Of a DNA stretch of 64,000 nucleotides, positions 24,286 to 33,019 are shown one piece after another. Made by a program: the position numbers and the translations under genes. The notes under the pieces were generated by a model that was not told the DNA's origin, searched no databases, and was given only the letters and a program-made list of their open reading frames with translations. Numbering within the stretch: position 1 is the stretch's first letter; every line of letters starts with the position of its first letter. The stretch is from UBA1952 sp965246765 (GTDB taxonomy: Bacteria > Bacteroidota > Bacteroidia > Chitinophagales > Chitinophagaceae): positions 496,001 through 560,000 of the forward strand of contig CBDFFJ010000004.1 of assembly GCA_965246765.1 (NCBI GenBank), written 5' to 3'.

Positions 24286-25622
24286 TTTCCGCCGGCAATA
24301 GTCCTTGGGTCAACGTATGGCATAATGGCGAGCGCTTCTTTCATCAATGAATCGCCACGCGCCGCATCGCCTGCCGCTGCGAAAATGAGACCATCTTTAT
24401 ACAGCGTAGTTGCGTTCTTGCCGTTCGTTACGAGCGTTTTTTGTGCATAGGTTTTGGCTGCGGCATTGTCACCTTTCAGGTAGCTGAGCCAAGCCATCAG
24501 GTCGTTTGCATCAATGTTCGCCGGGCGCATTTCGTAATCCTGCTTTGCGTACTGCATTGCCTTATTATAATCTTTTGTGGCGATGTAAGCCTGTGCCAGT
24601 TCGCGGGAACTGTTGTGTTTTACCAGCGCGTCTTTTGGTTCCTTATCCGCCGCTTCCTGTAGGAGTCGCTGCACGTCGCTGCGCATTTCTTTTGCCTTCT
24701 GCACATCGCCTTTCAATTCATACAAGTCTGCAAGAAAGGCGATGAAGGAAGATTCCGGCAGCGCTTTTACTGCGGTACGCGCATGCTCAATCGCCGCATC
24801 ATAATTCTTCTGCGCCTTATCCGCCCGCGCCATGCCCATCTCCGCATATGGGTAGCCGGGGCGGTACACTAATGAGTATCTGTAAAGCAACCGCGCACTA
24901 TCAGGGTTACCGATGTTAAGGTAGAGGTCGCCGAGCTGTACCCTCGCCCACTCTGTAGATTCCAGGCTGGGGACCCCGCTTTCTACCGCCATCTTCATCG
25001 CATCAATAGCGCCCCGGTTATCCCCGTAAATCTGGCGGAGGTAAGCCACGCGGCTATAAGAGCGCAGGTCGGGCCGGATGCTCATCATCTTATCGCTGGA
25101 CTTTACCGCCTCGTCATAGTTTCCCAGTTCCACGTTTGCATCAACCACCGCTCCCCAAATGCCGGCGTTGCTTTGATTGATCGCAAGACCTTCTTTCGCA
25201 ATAGTCAGCGCGTCTCTGAACTGGTGCATGTTCAGCAGCACAGCACTCTTCAGGCTCAAAGCCTGAAAACGCTGGTCTTCCGTTGTCGTTTCTCCCTCCA
25301 AAACCTTATTCAGGACGGTAAGTGCGGCATTGCTGTAATAGCCGCCGTTGCCGGAAAGGCGTCCTTCTAAAATGTAAGCTGAGGCAAGATCAAGAAGTGG
25401 CTTAGGATTATCACGGTTGACATTCAGCTCCGCAATCGCCTTATCAAACGTAGTGCGGATGCTCAACTGCTCTCCCGGCGCGCCGGTAGCCGTGTCCTTA
25501 GCGAGAATGTTTGGAATTTTCATTCCACCGGCTTCGGTGGTTGGTGATTGGTTGTTGCTGCAAGCGCCAAGCAGCAGCATTGCGAAGATGCCGAAGCATT
25601 TTGCTTTGGTAGTGAATTGCAT
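24282..25622 (-). CDS. Tetratricopeptide-repeat lipoprotein
   Basis: The 446-aa protein has a lipoprotein signal (FAMLLLGACS, lipobox LGAC) and about eight TPR-like helical repeats across residues 60-430 (for example AGIWGAVVDANVELGNYDEA and YPYAEMGMARADKAQKNYD). TPR proteins scaffold protein complexes. It is translationally coupled to HupE (4-nt overlap) and lies directly downstream of the DUF4331 genes, suggesting it assembles or escorts the other products at the envelope. An intrinsic terminator lies between it and the upstream DUF4331 gene, so it may also have its own promoter. Confidence 0.85.
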   Translation of the reverse strand: MQFTTKAKCFGIFAMLLLGACSNNQSPTTEAGGMKIPNILAKDTATGAPGEQLSIRTTFDKAIAELNVNRDNPKPLLDLASAYILEGRLSGNGGYYSNAALTVLNKVLEGETTTEDQRFQALSLKSAVLLNMHQFRDALTIAKEGLAINQSNAGIWGAVVDANVELGNYDEAVKSSDKMMSIRPDLRSYSRVAYLRQIYGDNRGAIDAMKMAVESGVPSLESTEWARVQLGDLYLNIGNPDSARLLYRYSLVYRPGYPYAEMGMARADKAQKNYDAAIEHARTAVKALPESSFIAFLADLYELKGDVQKAKEMRSDVQRLLQEAADKEPKDALVKHNSSRELAQAYIATKDYNKAMQYAKQDYEMRPANIDANDLMAWLSYLKGDNAAAKTYAQKTLVTNGKNATTLYKDGLIFAAAGDAARGDSLMKEALAIMPYVDPRTIAGGK

Positions 25623-25654
25623 GTATTGTGTGATGTAAAACGGGGCAAGATGGC

Positions 25655-25708
25655 AAAAAAATCAGGACAGCGCGAGCAAGGTTTTGCTGCACTGTCCTGA
25701 TAAAAAAA
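25655..25708 (-). terminator. Intrinsic terminator inside the DUF4331-TPR-HupE array
   Basis: On the minus strand ATCAGGACAG pairs with CTGTCCTGAT around a 21-nt loop, followed by a run of seven T. It lies between the T9SS DUF4331 gene and the TPR lipoprotein and may partly uncouple them. Confidence 0.8.
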
Positions 25709-25720
25709 TTCTGAGTCCTC

Positions 25721-27787
25721 TTAATTAGCCTTTACAAGCTTGAGCGTCTGGTAAACTGAACCACCTACAGACAGCTGCGCAAAGTAATTGCCCGGAGCCA
25801 GCGAGCCGGCATTCCATTGTGCCAGATGCTCACCAGCGGGCTGTGAGCCTTCGCTCATCCTATTTACGAGGCGACCGTTGATGTCAATGATATCAATCTG
25901 AACCTTACCGCCAATGGCCAGCTTATACTTGAAGGTAAGCGCGCCTACGAACGGATTTGGATAAGCCACCATAACTGCATCAGGCGTGCCGATGTTCAGG
26001 TTGTTTACAGCAAGCGGGCCGGAGTATTGGGCACCCGTATATGAACGCCAAGGCTGCTGCACAAATGGGAATGACGACTTAAAGGTTGTGTCGTTCTTCG
26101 TTACCCCTGCATTGAAGTTTAAGGTGCCAAGCAACGTTGGAGTCAATGGAGATGGCGTTACACCGGGAGTGTAATCGTCGTAAGGCAGGCCAATAGCCGC
26201 CAGCGCAATGCCTCCGATTGCCTGAAGCTCAATCGTAGTAACATCATCTTCCAGGCGGCGACCATTGGGGAAGCCGTCCATGTTCGGAATGTCCTGGATG
26301 TTGTTCGTCGTATTATAAGTAACGTCTGTCAGGCCGCTGACAGCTGCCGCCAGAATGCCCAGCGACGAGAAAGCGGGATTAACCGCGCCTGAAGGAAGCG
26401 TGCGCGGAGTGGCACGCGTTGCCATATTCAGTCGCAGCATATCGCCTACGAAGGGGAGAAAGTTATTAATGAAGGGTTTGCCTGCGGCGAGCGGATTGCC
26501 GCCCTTGGTAGCAATAGCCAACTGGTAGGGCGCCAGATTCGGAACGCCTGTCAGGAAGATCGGCAGGATGTCTGCGGAACGCGGGCTTGATGCATCTGGA
26601 ATAAGCAGATTGCCATAGGTAGCCGGATCAAATGCAGTACCAACCAACGCAGGATTTCCCTTTAGCGGCCAGAGCCCCTGCTTGCCGTTCCGAAAGTCAA
26701 ACGGCCCGAGCGCAGGCGTAGGCCGCGAGGCGCTTTGGATGTGCAGGTAATTACTGAGACCGGGCACTGCCTTGCCATAGCCATTCGTAGAAGTATCTAC
26801 ATAAAGCGACAGCTCAGGATTGCGGAAATAAGGGAAAAACTGCGCTTCGGAAGAAGGACCGGGAACAATGCTGTTCCAAAGATCCTTTTTGCCAATAGGA
26901 ATAACCACTTCGTTAGTCAGCGGCATACCCAGGCGGCTGATCTGTACCCATGCGCCGCTGCCTGCAACAGGAAGGCCAGCAGTGCTGAGCGTCTGAACTG
27001 CCTGGCGGGAAGCGGATGCCCAGACACCGATTACATAGTTAGGATCGAGGCTATTGGTGGCCGCAGTCACTGGCTGGCCGTTTTTCTGAAGCAGTGTAAC
27101 CGGAACTTCCAGTACAAGGGAGTGGCAGTTGAACTTCGCAAGGCCGTCGCGACCGGGCTGGCGGAAGCCGCCAAGGTCAAACGCGCCGCCCAGATCTACG
27201 AAGAACGGGTCGTCAATAGGGCCGGCAAATACACGCTCTCCGGTGCTGGCGCTCATTATGGCCTGCTTCATCAGCGAGTCGTAGTTGGCTGCGCCAAGAC
27301 CGGCTGCGCCTTCAATAGAGCGTGGACCGATATTTGGCGGCGGCACCTTGCCGTTTGTGACAATCGGATTGAAAGATCCGCCGTTTACGCTCTTTTCAAG
27401 CGTATAGGTGTTCTTCTGGTTTTGTTTTCCAAGGCGGATATTGAAGAACGTATTAGGATCATCATTCACCGTCTGGAAGGTAAAGCGGTAGGTGACGTCG
27501 TCGCCGCTTGTGCTTGCATTGTTCTTTACGTGGATCTCATAGCGGATGTTGTTGCCGAATGTGTACCAGTTTGGGCCGCCCTGTGGCGCTTCAAAGGGAA
27601 TGTAGTTGGCAATGATGATGATCTTGCTGCTGTCATTCGGGTTTTTGAACGCATAGACGTCCGTATTATCTGCCTGCGGATCGTATGCGATGAGTGGCGC
27701 CTCGCGGTGCGATGAGGCAAGGGTCGTGATTGCCGGAGCCATGCACAGCCCAAGCGCCACGATCATTTTCTGTATCGTATTTTTCAT
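25721..27787 (-). CDS. DUF4331 family protein with T9SS C-terminal sorting domain
   Basis: The 688-aa exported protein begins its mature part with ASSHREAPLIAYDPQADNTD, the DUF4331 signature, and the family core runs to about residue 590. Residues about 605-688 form a type A T9SS sorting domain: AYPNPFVGALTFKYKL, IDINGRLV, LAPGNYFAQL and the terminal KLVKAN, so it should be secreted through the type IX system and attached at the surface. It is a paralogue of the next upstream gene (27821-29602), which lacks the sorting domain. The biochemical role of DUF4331 is unknown. Gap to the upstream gene 33 bp. Confidence 0.9.
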   Translation of the reverse strand: MKNTIQKMIVALGLCMAPAITTLASSHREAPLIAYDPQADNTDVYAFKNPNDSSKIIIIANYIPFEAPQGGPNWYTFGNNIRYEIHVKNNASTSGDDVTYRFTFQTVNDDPNTFFNIRLGKQNQKNTYTLEKSVNGGSFNPIVTNGKVPPPNIGPRSIEGAAGLGAANYDSLMKQAIMSASTGERVFAGPIDDPFFVDLGGAFDLGGFRQPGRDGLAKFNCHSLVLEVPVTLLQKNGQPVTAATNSLDPNYVIGVWASASRQAVQTLSTAGLPVAGSGAWVQISRLGMPLTNEVVIPIGKKDLWNSIVPGPSSEAQFFPYFRNPELSLYVDTSTNGYGKAVPGLSNYLHIQSASRPTPALGPFDFRNGKQGLWPLKGNPALVGTAFDPATYGNLLIPDASSPRSADILPIFLTGVPNLAPYQLAIATKGGNPLAAGKPFINNFLPFVGDMLRLNMATRATPRTLPSGAVNPAFSSLGILAAAVSGLTDVTYNTTNNIQDIPNMDGFPNGRRLEDDVTTIELQAIGGIALAAIGLPYDDYTPGVTPSPLTPTLLGTLNFNAGVTKNDTTFKSSFPFVQQPWRSYTGAQYSGPLAVNNLNIGTPDAVMVAYPNPFVGALTFKYKLAIGGKVQIDIIDINGRLVNRMSEGSQPAGEHLAQWNAGSLAPGNYFAQLSVGGSVYQTLKLVKAN

Positions 27788-27820
27788 GGAGTTTGTATTA
27801 ATTGTTGAGCGGTGATGGGA

Positions 27821-29602
27821 TTAGAAGCGTGGCTGGATGGTATAGTCAAAGCCTCTCCAAGGCTCCTGTACGTACGGGAAGACTGCCTTAAACGTCGTGT
27901 CATTCTTGGTAGGGCCTGCTGTAAACGTGATGGTGCGCACCAAGTTCTTCGTAACAGGCGAAGTGCCGGGAACCCAGTCGTCGTACCAGAGGCCGATAGC
28001 GGCCAGCGCTACTCCACCCACTGCCTGAAGCTCAATAGTGGTTACATCATCTTCCAGGCGGCGTCCGTTCGGGAAGCCATCCATGTTCGGGATGATCTGC
28101 ATCGCATTAGTAGTTGCGAAGCGGCTGTCGGTAAGACCAAGCACCGCAGCCTGCACGATACCGAGCGATGAGAAATCAGGGCTGTTGCGTGGCGTGACGG
28201 GCACGGCCATATTCAAGCGCAGCATGTCACCGAGCGTAGGCAGGAAGTTGTTGATGAACGGTTTACCGGCAGACAGCGGTGAGCCGGAAGCCTTGGTTCC
28301 TGCCAGCTGGTAAGGAATCAGATTGGGGACGCCGGTATAAAAGATAGGCAGGATGTCGGCAGCGCGAGGCGATACAGAATCCGGGATAAGAATATTGCCG
28401 AAGCCCAGCGGATCAAAGGCAGTGCCCGTAAGCGGCGAACCCTTTAGTGGCCAGAGGCCCCTCCCGCCATTGCGGAAGTCGAAGCCGCCATTCGCTATGT
28501 CCGGACGGGATGCCTGCTGAATGCGAAGTTGGTTAAGTGCCGGTACCGCGCCGCCATAAGCCGGACTGCCGTTAGGGCCGGTTGTCGCCATGTATAGAGC
28601 AAGCTCAGGATTCTTGAAATATTGCGCGTAAACGCTATCACCGGCGGGATTGCCTGCATTCCAGCGATCCTTGAAGCCGATCGGGATAATTGCCTCATTG
28701 GTCAGTGGCATACCCAGGCGTGATACCTGTACCCATGGACCGCCAACAATGATATTACCTCCGCCCAGAGTGCGGATTTGCGGACGGGAGGCCGATGCCC
28801 ACACGCCGATTACGAAGTCGGGGTCAAGGATGTTGAGCGACTGCGCAACCGTCTTGCCATTCTTCTGAAGCGTAGAAATCGGAATCTTTATAGCAATCGT
28901 GCTTACGTTGAAGCGGCCTGTACCATCCTTTGGAGGATTGGTAGTATTGCCCTGCGGGCGGAAGCCGCCAAGGTCAAACGCGCCCGCCAGGTCCACGAAG
29001 AATGGATCGTCGGCAGGGCCGCAATAGATTTTCTCGCCGCTGCCCGCCGTTACCAGAGAAGCGCGCACTAAACTGTCGTAAGAGGGTACGCCGAGGCCGG
29101 CTGCGCCCTGTATTGAGCGCGGGCCGATATTGTTCTGAGGGCAAAAGCCGGAAGCCACGAAAGTGCCTGTGGGCGAGCCGCCGTTTACCAGCTTGAAAAC
29201 TGTCCAGGCCGTGCGCTGGTTGCGCTTGCCGAGACGGATGTTGAAGAATGTGGTTGTATCCTCGTTTGCAACGGTGAACGTAAAGCGATACGTAATGTCA
29301 TCAGCCGTAGTCGCCGTGCTGTTCTTGATGTGGATCTCGTAGCGGATGTTCTCGCCAAAAGAGTAGTAGTTAGGCCCGCCTTCCGGTAGCTGGAAGGGAA
29401 TGTAGTTGGCGATGATCGTAACCGTGTTCGTGTCGTCCGGTGAGCGGAAAGCATATACATCGGTGTTGTCGGCCTGTGGGTCTTGCGCAATGAGCGGAGC
29501 CTCGCGGTGCGATGAGGCAAAAGACGGCCCGCCTGAAAGGATTGCTCCCAGCGCGAGTGTCGCAAAACCCCACCTTTTTAGAATTGTCGTGGTTTTTATC
29601 AT
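27821..29602 (-). CDS. DUF4331 family protein without sorting domain
   Basis: The 593-aa protein has a signal peptide (ALGAILSGGPSFA) and starts the mature part ASSHREAPLIAQDPQADNTD, almost the same as its downstream paralogue. Conserved blocks include NIGPRSIQGAAGLG, DDPFFVDLAGAFDLGGFR and MDGFPNGRRLEDDVTTIELQ. It ends EPWRGFDYTIQPRF at the position where the paralogue continues into its T9SS domain, so it is probably periplasmic or released. First gene of the six-gene minus-strand array. A -7-like TATCTTTC (plus 29639-29646) lies about 36 nt upstream. Confidence 0.88.
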   Translation of the reverse strand: MIKTTTILKRWGFATLALGAILSGGPSFASSHREAPLIAQDPQADNTDVYAFRSPDDTNTVTIIANYIPFQLPEGGPNYYSFGENIRYEIHIKNSTATTADDITYRFTFTVANEDTTTFFNIRLGKRNQRTAWTVFKLVNGGSPTGTFVASGFCPQNNIGPRSIQGAAGLGVPSYDSLVRASLVTAGSGEKIYCGPADDPFFVDLAGAFDLGGFRPQGNTTNPPKDGTGRFNVSTIAIKIPISTLQKNGKTVAQSLNILDPDFVIGVWASASRPQIRTLGGGNIIVGGPWVQVSRLGMPLTNEAIIPIGFKDRWNAGNPAGDSVYAQYFKNPELALYMATTGPNGSPAYGGAVPALNQLRIQQASRPDIANGGFDFRNGGRGLWPLKGSPLTGTAFDPLGFGNILIPDSVSPRAADILPIFYTGVPNLIPYQLAGTKASGSPLSAGKPFINNFLPTLGDMLRLNMAVPVTPRNSPDFSSLGIVQAAVLGLTDSRFATTNAMQIIPNMDGFPNGRRLEDDVTTIELQAVGGVALAAIGLWYDDWVPGTSPVTKNLVRTITFTAGPTKNDTTFKAVFPYVQEPWRGFDYTIQPRF

Positions 29603-29758
29603 GGTTTCAGCATTAATGGGTGTTAACTGTTTATTGGCGAAAGATACGGTTAAAGACTGCTTTTGGATTTTGCCCGTTAGCAGCCGCGATGAAAAAATTT
29701 TTCGATTCTCCTAAGTAAAATGGTGCCGGCCCGGCCTTAGCAGCCAAATTCATGCGTC

Positions 29759-30022
29759 ATGACCGCTTGCGCGCCGCCCGCTGCCTCCACTTATGCCGCC
29801 TGGCAAGGGCCCATCGTCCTCCGGACAGATGGCGATGCCTTCCAGCTAAAAAGTGGTGCCTTCCAGATAACCAGTGAAGCCCTCCAGGCGCTCAGAGCCG
29901 TCATTACGGCAGGTAGTGATGGGCTCCAAAGCACCAGAGCAGCCATTGCGGCAGAAAGCGAAGCCTTCCAACGCTCCGTTGATGCCATTCAGACTTTTTT
30001 GAGGGTGACGCCTGCAACATAA
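29759..30022 (+). CDS. Heptad-repeat ORF (eight 7-residue units), possible small coiled-coil protein
   Basis: An 87-aa reading frame in the 491-bp gap between the DUF4331 array and icd. Residues 26-81 are eight consecutive heptads of the pattern xA(F/L/I)Qxx(S/R), for example DAFQLKS, GAFQITS, EALQALR and EAFQRSV. The underlying DNA (29834-30001) repeats every 21 bp, with a 42-bp higher-order unit. Heptad spacing of A and F/L/I would suit an amphipathic helix or coiled coil. No promoter box, ribosome site or signal peptide is evident, and the complementary strand is also open over the repeat, so it may be a non-coding repeat array. Confidence 0.35.
   Translation: MTACAPPAASTYAAWQGPIVLRTDGDAFQLKSGAFQITSEALQALRAVITAGSDGLQSTRAAIAAESEAFQRSVDAIQTFLRVTPAT
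29834..30001. repeat. 21-bp tandem repeat array, eight units
   Basis: Degenerate units such as GATGCCTTCCAGCTAAAAAGT and GGTGCCTTCCAGATAACCAGT. Units 3-4 and 5-6 form a 42-bp super-repeat (GAAGCCCTCCAGGCGCTCAG and GATGGGCTCCAAAGCACCAG, both followed by AGC(C/A)GxCATTxCGGCAG). Confidence 0.75.
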
Positions 30023-30093
30023 TTGTCTTCCTAAAAAACAGGGAAGCCGCTACATTCGCCAGGAACAACCTCAATTCTCCATTCACCATTCTT

Positions 30094-31302
30094 ATGACTA
30101 AAATCAAAGTAGCCAATCCCGTCGTAGAGCTTGACGGCGATGAGATGACGCGCATCATCTGGAAGTTTATCAAAGACAAACTGATACTGCCATATGTGGA
30201 TGTGCCGATTGAGTATTACGACCTCGGAATAGAATATCGCGACCAGACCGACGACGAGGTTACGGTGGACGCGGCCAACGCGATCCTGAAACACGGCGTG
30301 GGCATTAAATGCGCCACCATCACCCCGGATGAGGCGCGCGTTGCGGAATTTGGCCTAAAGCAAATGTGGAAGTCGCCCAACGGCACCATCCGCAATATCC
30401 TGGACGGCACCGTGTTCCGGGAGCCGATCGTTATGGCTAATGTGCCGCGGCTGGTGGTGAATTGGGACGCCCCCATCATCGTAGGCCGTCATGCCTTCGG
30501 CGATCAGTACCGCGCCACCGACTTCGTGACTAAGGGTAAAGGCAAGCTGACGATAAAGTTTGAAGGGGAAGACGGCAGCGTGATAGAGCACGAAGTATTC
30601 AACTTCAAGGGAGATGGCATTGCAATGGCGATGTACAACCTGGACGATTCCATCCGCGGCTTCGCGCATGCGTGCTTTAATATGGCGCGGCAAAAGGCCT
30701 GGCCGCTCTACCTGTCTACCAAGAATACGATCCTGAAGAAGTACGATGGCCGCTTCAAGGACATTTTTGAGGAAGTGAGTAAGGAATTTACTGATGTGCA
30801 CTATGAGCACCGCCTCATAGACGACATGGTAGCAAGCGCTCTGAAGTGGAATGGCAACTTCGTGTGGGCCTGCAAGAATTATGACGGCGATGTGCAGAGC
30901 GATACGGTGGCGCAGGGCTTCGGCTCATTAGGCCTTATGACTTCCGTGTTGGTAACGCCCGACGGTAAGACGATGGAAGCAGAAGCGGCACACGGCACCG
31001 TGACCCGCCACTTCCGCGAGTATCAGAAAGGAAAGCCAACCTCCACAAACCCGATCGCATCCATCTACGCCTGGACGCGCGGCCTGGCCTTCCGCGGCAA
31101 GCTGGACGGCAATGAGGAGCTGATTGACTTTTGCAACACCCTGGAGCAGGTGTGCATAGAGACGGTGGAGAGCGGCAGGATGACTAAGGACCTTGCGGTG
31201 TCCGTGCATGGCAACGATGTAAAGCACGGCGAGCATTATCTGTACACAGAGGAGTTTCTGGATGCGCTGGATGCGGGGCTGAAGGTGAAGCGGGGGAATT
31301 AA
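30094..31302 (+). CDS. icd: NADP-dependent isocitrate dehydrogenase
   Basis: The 402-aa protein is the eukaryote-like (type II) homodimeric NADP-IDH, converting isocitrate to 2-oxoglutarate and CO2 in the TCA cycle. Visible: GDEMTRIIWKFIKDKLI near the N-terminus, the substrate loop KSPNGTIRNILDGTVFREPI (Ser/Asn/Arg ligands), the metal Asp in LIDDMVASALKWNG, and the NADP region AAHGTVTRHFREYQKG. Length is typical. It lies downstream of the heptad-repeat region and ends at an intrinsic terminator shared with the convergent hcp gene. Confidence 0.96.
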   Translation: MTKIKVANPVVELDGDEMTRIIWKFIKDKLILPYVDVPIEYYDLGIEYRDQTDDEVTVDAANAILKHGVGIKCATITPDEARVAEFGLKQMWKSPNGTIRNILDGTVFREPIVMANVPRLVVNWDAPIIVGRHAFGDQYRATDFVTKGKGKLTIKFEGEDGSVIEHEVFNFKGDGIAMAMYNLDDSIRGFAHACFNMARQKAWPLYLSTKNTILKKYDGRFKDIFEEVSKEFTDVHYEHRLIDDMVASALKWNGNFVWACKNYDGDVQSDTVAQGFGSLGLMTSVLVTPDGKTMEAEAAHGTVTRHFREYQKGKPTSTNPIASIYAWTRGLAFRGKLDGNEELIDFCNTLEQVCIETVESGRMTKDLAVSVHGNDVKHGEHYLYTEEFLDALDAGLKVKRGN

Positions 31303-31326
31303 AGCCATGCGAACGAGCATATAACA

Positions 31327-31357
31327 AACAGGCTGCGCAATAGCGCAGCCTGTTTTC
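31327..31357 (+). terminator. Intrinsic terminator of icd
   Basis: ACAGGCTGCGC-AATA-GCGCAGCCTGT is a perfect 11-bp stem followed by TTTCATTTTC. Confidence 0.85.
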
Positions 31358-31370
31358 ATTTTCATCTGTG

Positions 31371-31871
31371 TTATACCGCAGCCACCCAATCGTCCGTAGC
31401 CGTTATACCTCCGTCTGTGTAGGTGGTGGTAATGGTCTGGTACGTGAACTCAACCTCCTCATAAGGCGCGTACTTAGCGAGATCGGGATGCGTATTATTG
31501 TCCATGCGGGTATTGATGGCCGCCACGCGCGCGTTGGTCAGCTGAATCCGGTAGTGCTGCTTTTCCGCGCCTACCCCACCTGCCGCGCTGACCTGAGGCT
31601 GATAAAAGTCTAGCGTCAAGGAGGTGATGTTCTCATTGTTGACCAACATATTCATCAGCAGCGGCGTTGACTTATCAATCTCCTTCGTGATGACAAGCGG
31701 CTTGTGCATCCGCTTGCCGGTCGGCAGCCCGGAAGCCGGGTCGCGCGGAGAGACGATGCTGTGGGAGACCGCCACTACGGCAATCATGCCTTCGCGCCCT
31801 TTCTGGATCACACTTCCTTTAATGTCTCCTTGTTTTTGACCTTTGAGTTTGAGGTAGGCGTTCAGTGCCAT
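31371..31871 (-). CDS. hcp: Hcp/TssD-family type VI secretion tube protein, orphan
   Basis: The 166-aa protein from the ATG at 31871 (MALNAYLKLKGQKQGDIKGS) matches the Hcp fold. After the first strand come the conserved SVIQKGREGMIAVVAVSHSI, then TGKRMHKPLVITKEIDKSTP and the later IQLTNARVAAINTRM plus EEVEFTYQTITTTYTDGG segments. Hcp hexamers build the T6SS inner tube and can carry effectors. No other tss/tsl gene is visible in the window. The longer in-frame start at 31949 adds residues unlike the family. Convergent with icd; it lies downstream of the heptose kinase gene with a 74-bp gap. Confidence 0.85.
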   Translation of the reverse strand: MALNAYLKLKGQKQGDIKGSVIQKGREGMIAVVAVSHSIVSPRDPASGLPTGKRMHKPLVITKEIDKSTPLLMNMLVNNENITSLTLDFYQPQVSAAGGVGAEKQHYRIQLTNARVAAINTRMDNNTHPDLAKYAPYEEVEFTYQTITTTYTDGGITATDDWVAAV

Positions 31872-31945
31872 GGCAGGTGGTTTAGGAAAGGCCAATGTAG
31901 GGTTATCCGCGTCAAAAAAGGGACGCCGTCGTAGCGCATTGGCTA

Positions 31946-32971
31946 TCAATGCCTGCTTTCCATGCCGCCTTCGCCGGCACCCGTAAGCCGCCCGGTTTCA
32001 GCAAGCAATAAGTCCTTTCTGATGGGCACTACACCCACCTCCTCGCAGACCAGGCCGCCGGCTATATTGCTGATCTCGGCCATTTGCCGGGCATCGCGCG
32101 TGAGCGCATAAACCATAGCCGCAGTGGCAATAACGGTATCCCCGGCGCCGCTCACATCTGCAATGTTGCGCAGGTGAGATGGAATAATAAAGCCATCTGC
32201 GTCCCCGGTCTTCGCGAACACACCATGCTCAGAAAGCGTGATGAAGGTCAGTCCGTGTCCGAGCGATTGCCGGAGTATGTCGTCAACCGCGCTCAGGCTT
32301 TCCGCGTCCAGCCGATCCAGCGGGATGTTCAGGCCTTCCCTCACTTCCTTCAGGTTTGGCTTAAAGATGTCCACATCGCGATAGGCCAGGAAGTTCTTTT
32401 TCTTGGGATCAACGGCAGTGATGATGCCTATTTCGCGGCAATGGGCGGTGATGCGCCGGATCACATTCTCTTTAAGTACGCCCTTGTTGTAATCTTCAAA
32501 AATGAGCACCTGCGGCTTCTCCCGCTGCAAAAACCGGAGCACGAGGTCTATGAAAGGATGCTCCTCTTCAACTGACAGGTCTTCGGCGTGCTCGTCGTCC
32601 AGACGTAGCATCTGTTGATGACGGGCGATGACGCGGGTCTTGGTTGTGGTGGCCCGCCGCTTGCTGCGATGCGTTGCGGCCATGTCAATGCCAGCTTCAC
32701 CTGCCAGGCGAAGAAGTGTATCGCCCTCACTGTCTTCACCTATGACGCTGCAAAGGCTGACTTTCGCCCCAAGGGCACGGCAGTTGAGCGCTACGTTAGC
32801 CGCGCCCCCAAGCCTGCTTTCCCGTTTGCTGAGCGCCACGATGGGCACGGGTGCTTCGGGCGAGATTCGGTCCACTTCTCCCCACCAGTAATTGTCCAGC
32901 ATCACATCGCCTACAATGGCGACATGCAGGGAATCCATTTCCGCGAAAAGTTGTTGTAACGACTGCGCCAT
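31946..32971 (-). CDS. rfaE1: D-glycero-beta-D-manno-heptose-7-phosphate kinase
   Basis: The 341-aa PfkB-family sugar kinase corresponds to the first domain of HldE/RfaE. It phosphorylates heptose-7-phosphate at C1 on the way to ADP-heptose for lipopolysaccharide inner core. Diagnostic stretches: VGDVMLDNYWWGEVDRISPEAPVPI, GGAANVALNCRALGA, KTRVIARHQQMLRLDDE, EDYNKGVL and the catalytic DVSGAGDTVIATAA. The nucleotidyltransferase domain is absent, as usual for Bacteroidota where it is a separate gene. Start at 32971 (MAQSLQQLFAEMDS). Confidence 0.92.
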   Translation of the reverse strand: MAQSLQQLFAEMDSLHVAIVGDVMLDNYWWGEVDRISPEAPVPIVALSKRESRLGGAANVALNCRALGAKVSLCSVIGEDSEGDTLLRLAGEAGIDMAATHRSKRRATTTKTRVIARHQQMLRLDDEHAEDLSVEEEHPFIDLVLRFLQREKPQVLIFEDYNKGVLKENVIRRITAHCREIGIITAVDPKKKNFLAYRDVDIFKPNLKEVREGLNIPLDRLDAESLSAVDDILRQSLGHGLTFITLSEHGVFAKTGDADGFIIPSHLRNIADVSGAGDTVIATAAMVYALTRDARQMAEISNIAGGLVCEEVGVVPIRKDLLLAETGRLTGAGEGGMESRH

Positions 32972-33019
32972 TGAATCGCAAAGAACCGCAGACTTGCGCA
33001 AACTGCGAAACAAATAGGA

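Noticed and set aside
26735..27715. Long plus-strand ORF antisense to a DUF4331 gene
   Set aside because: It mirrors the GC-rich codon positions of the real gene and has no promoter or protein-like domain.
29834..30001. CRISPR array
   Set aside because: The 21-bp units are contiguous without spacers and keep a reading frame; no cas genes.
31371..31871. Type VI secretion locus
   Set aside because: Only Hcp is present; no sheath, baseplate, ClpV or membrane genes.
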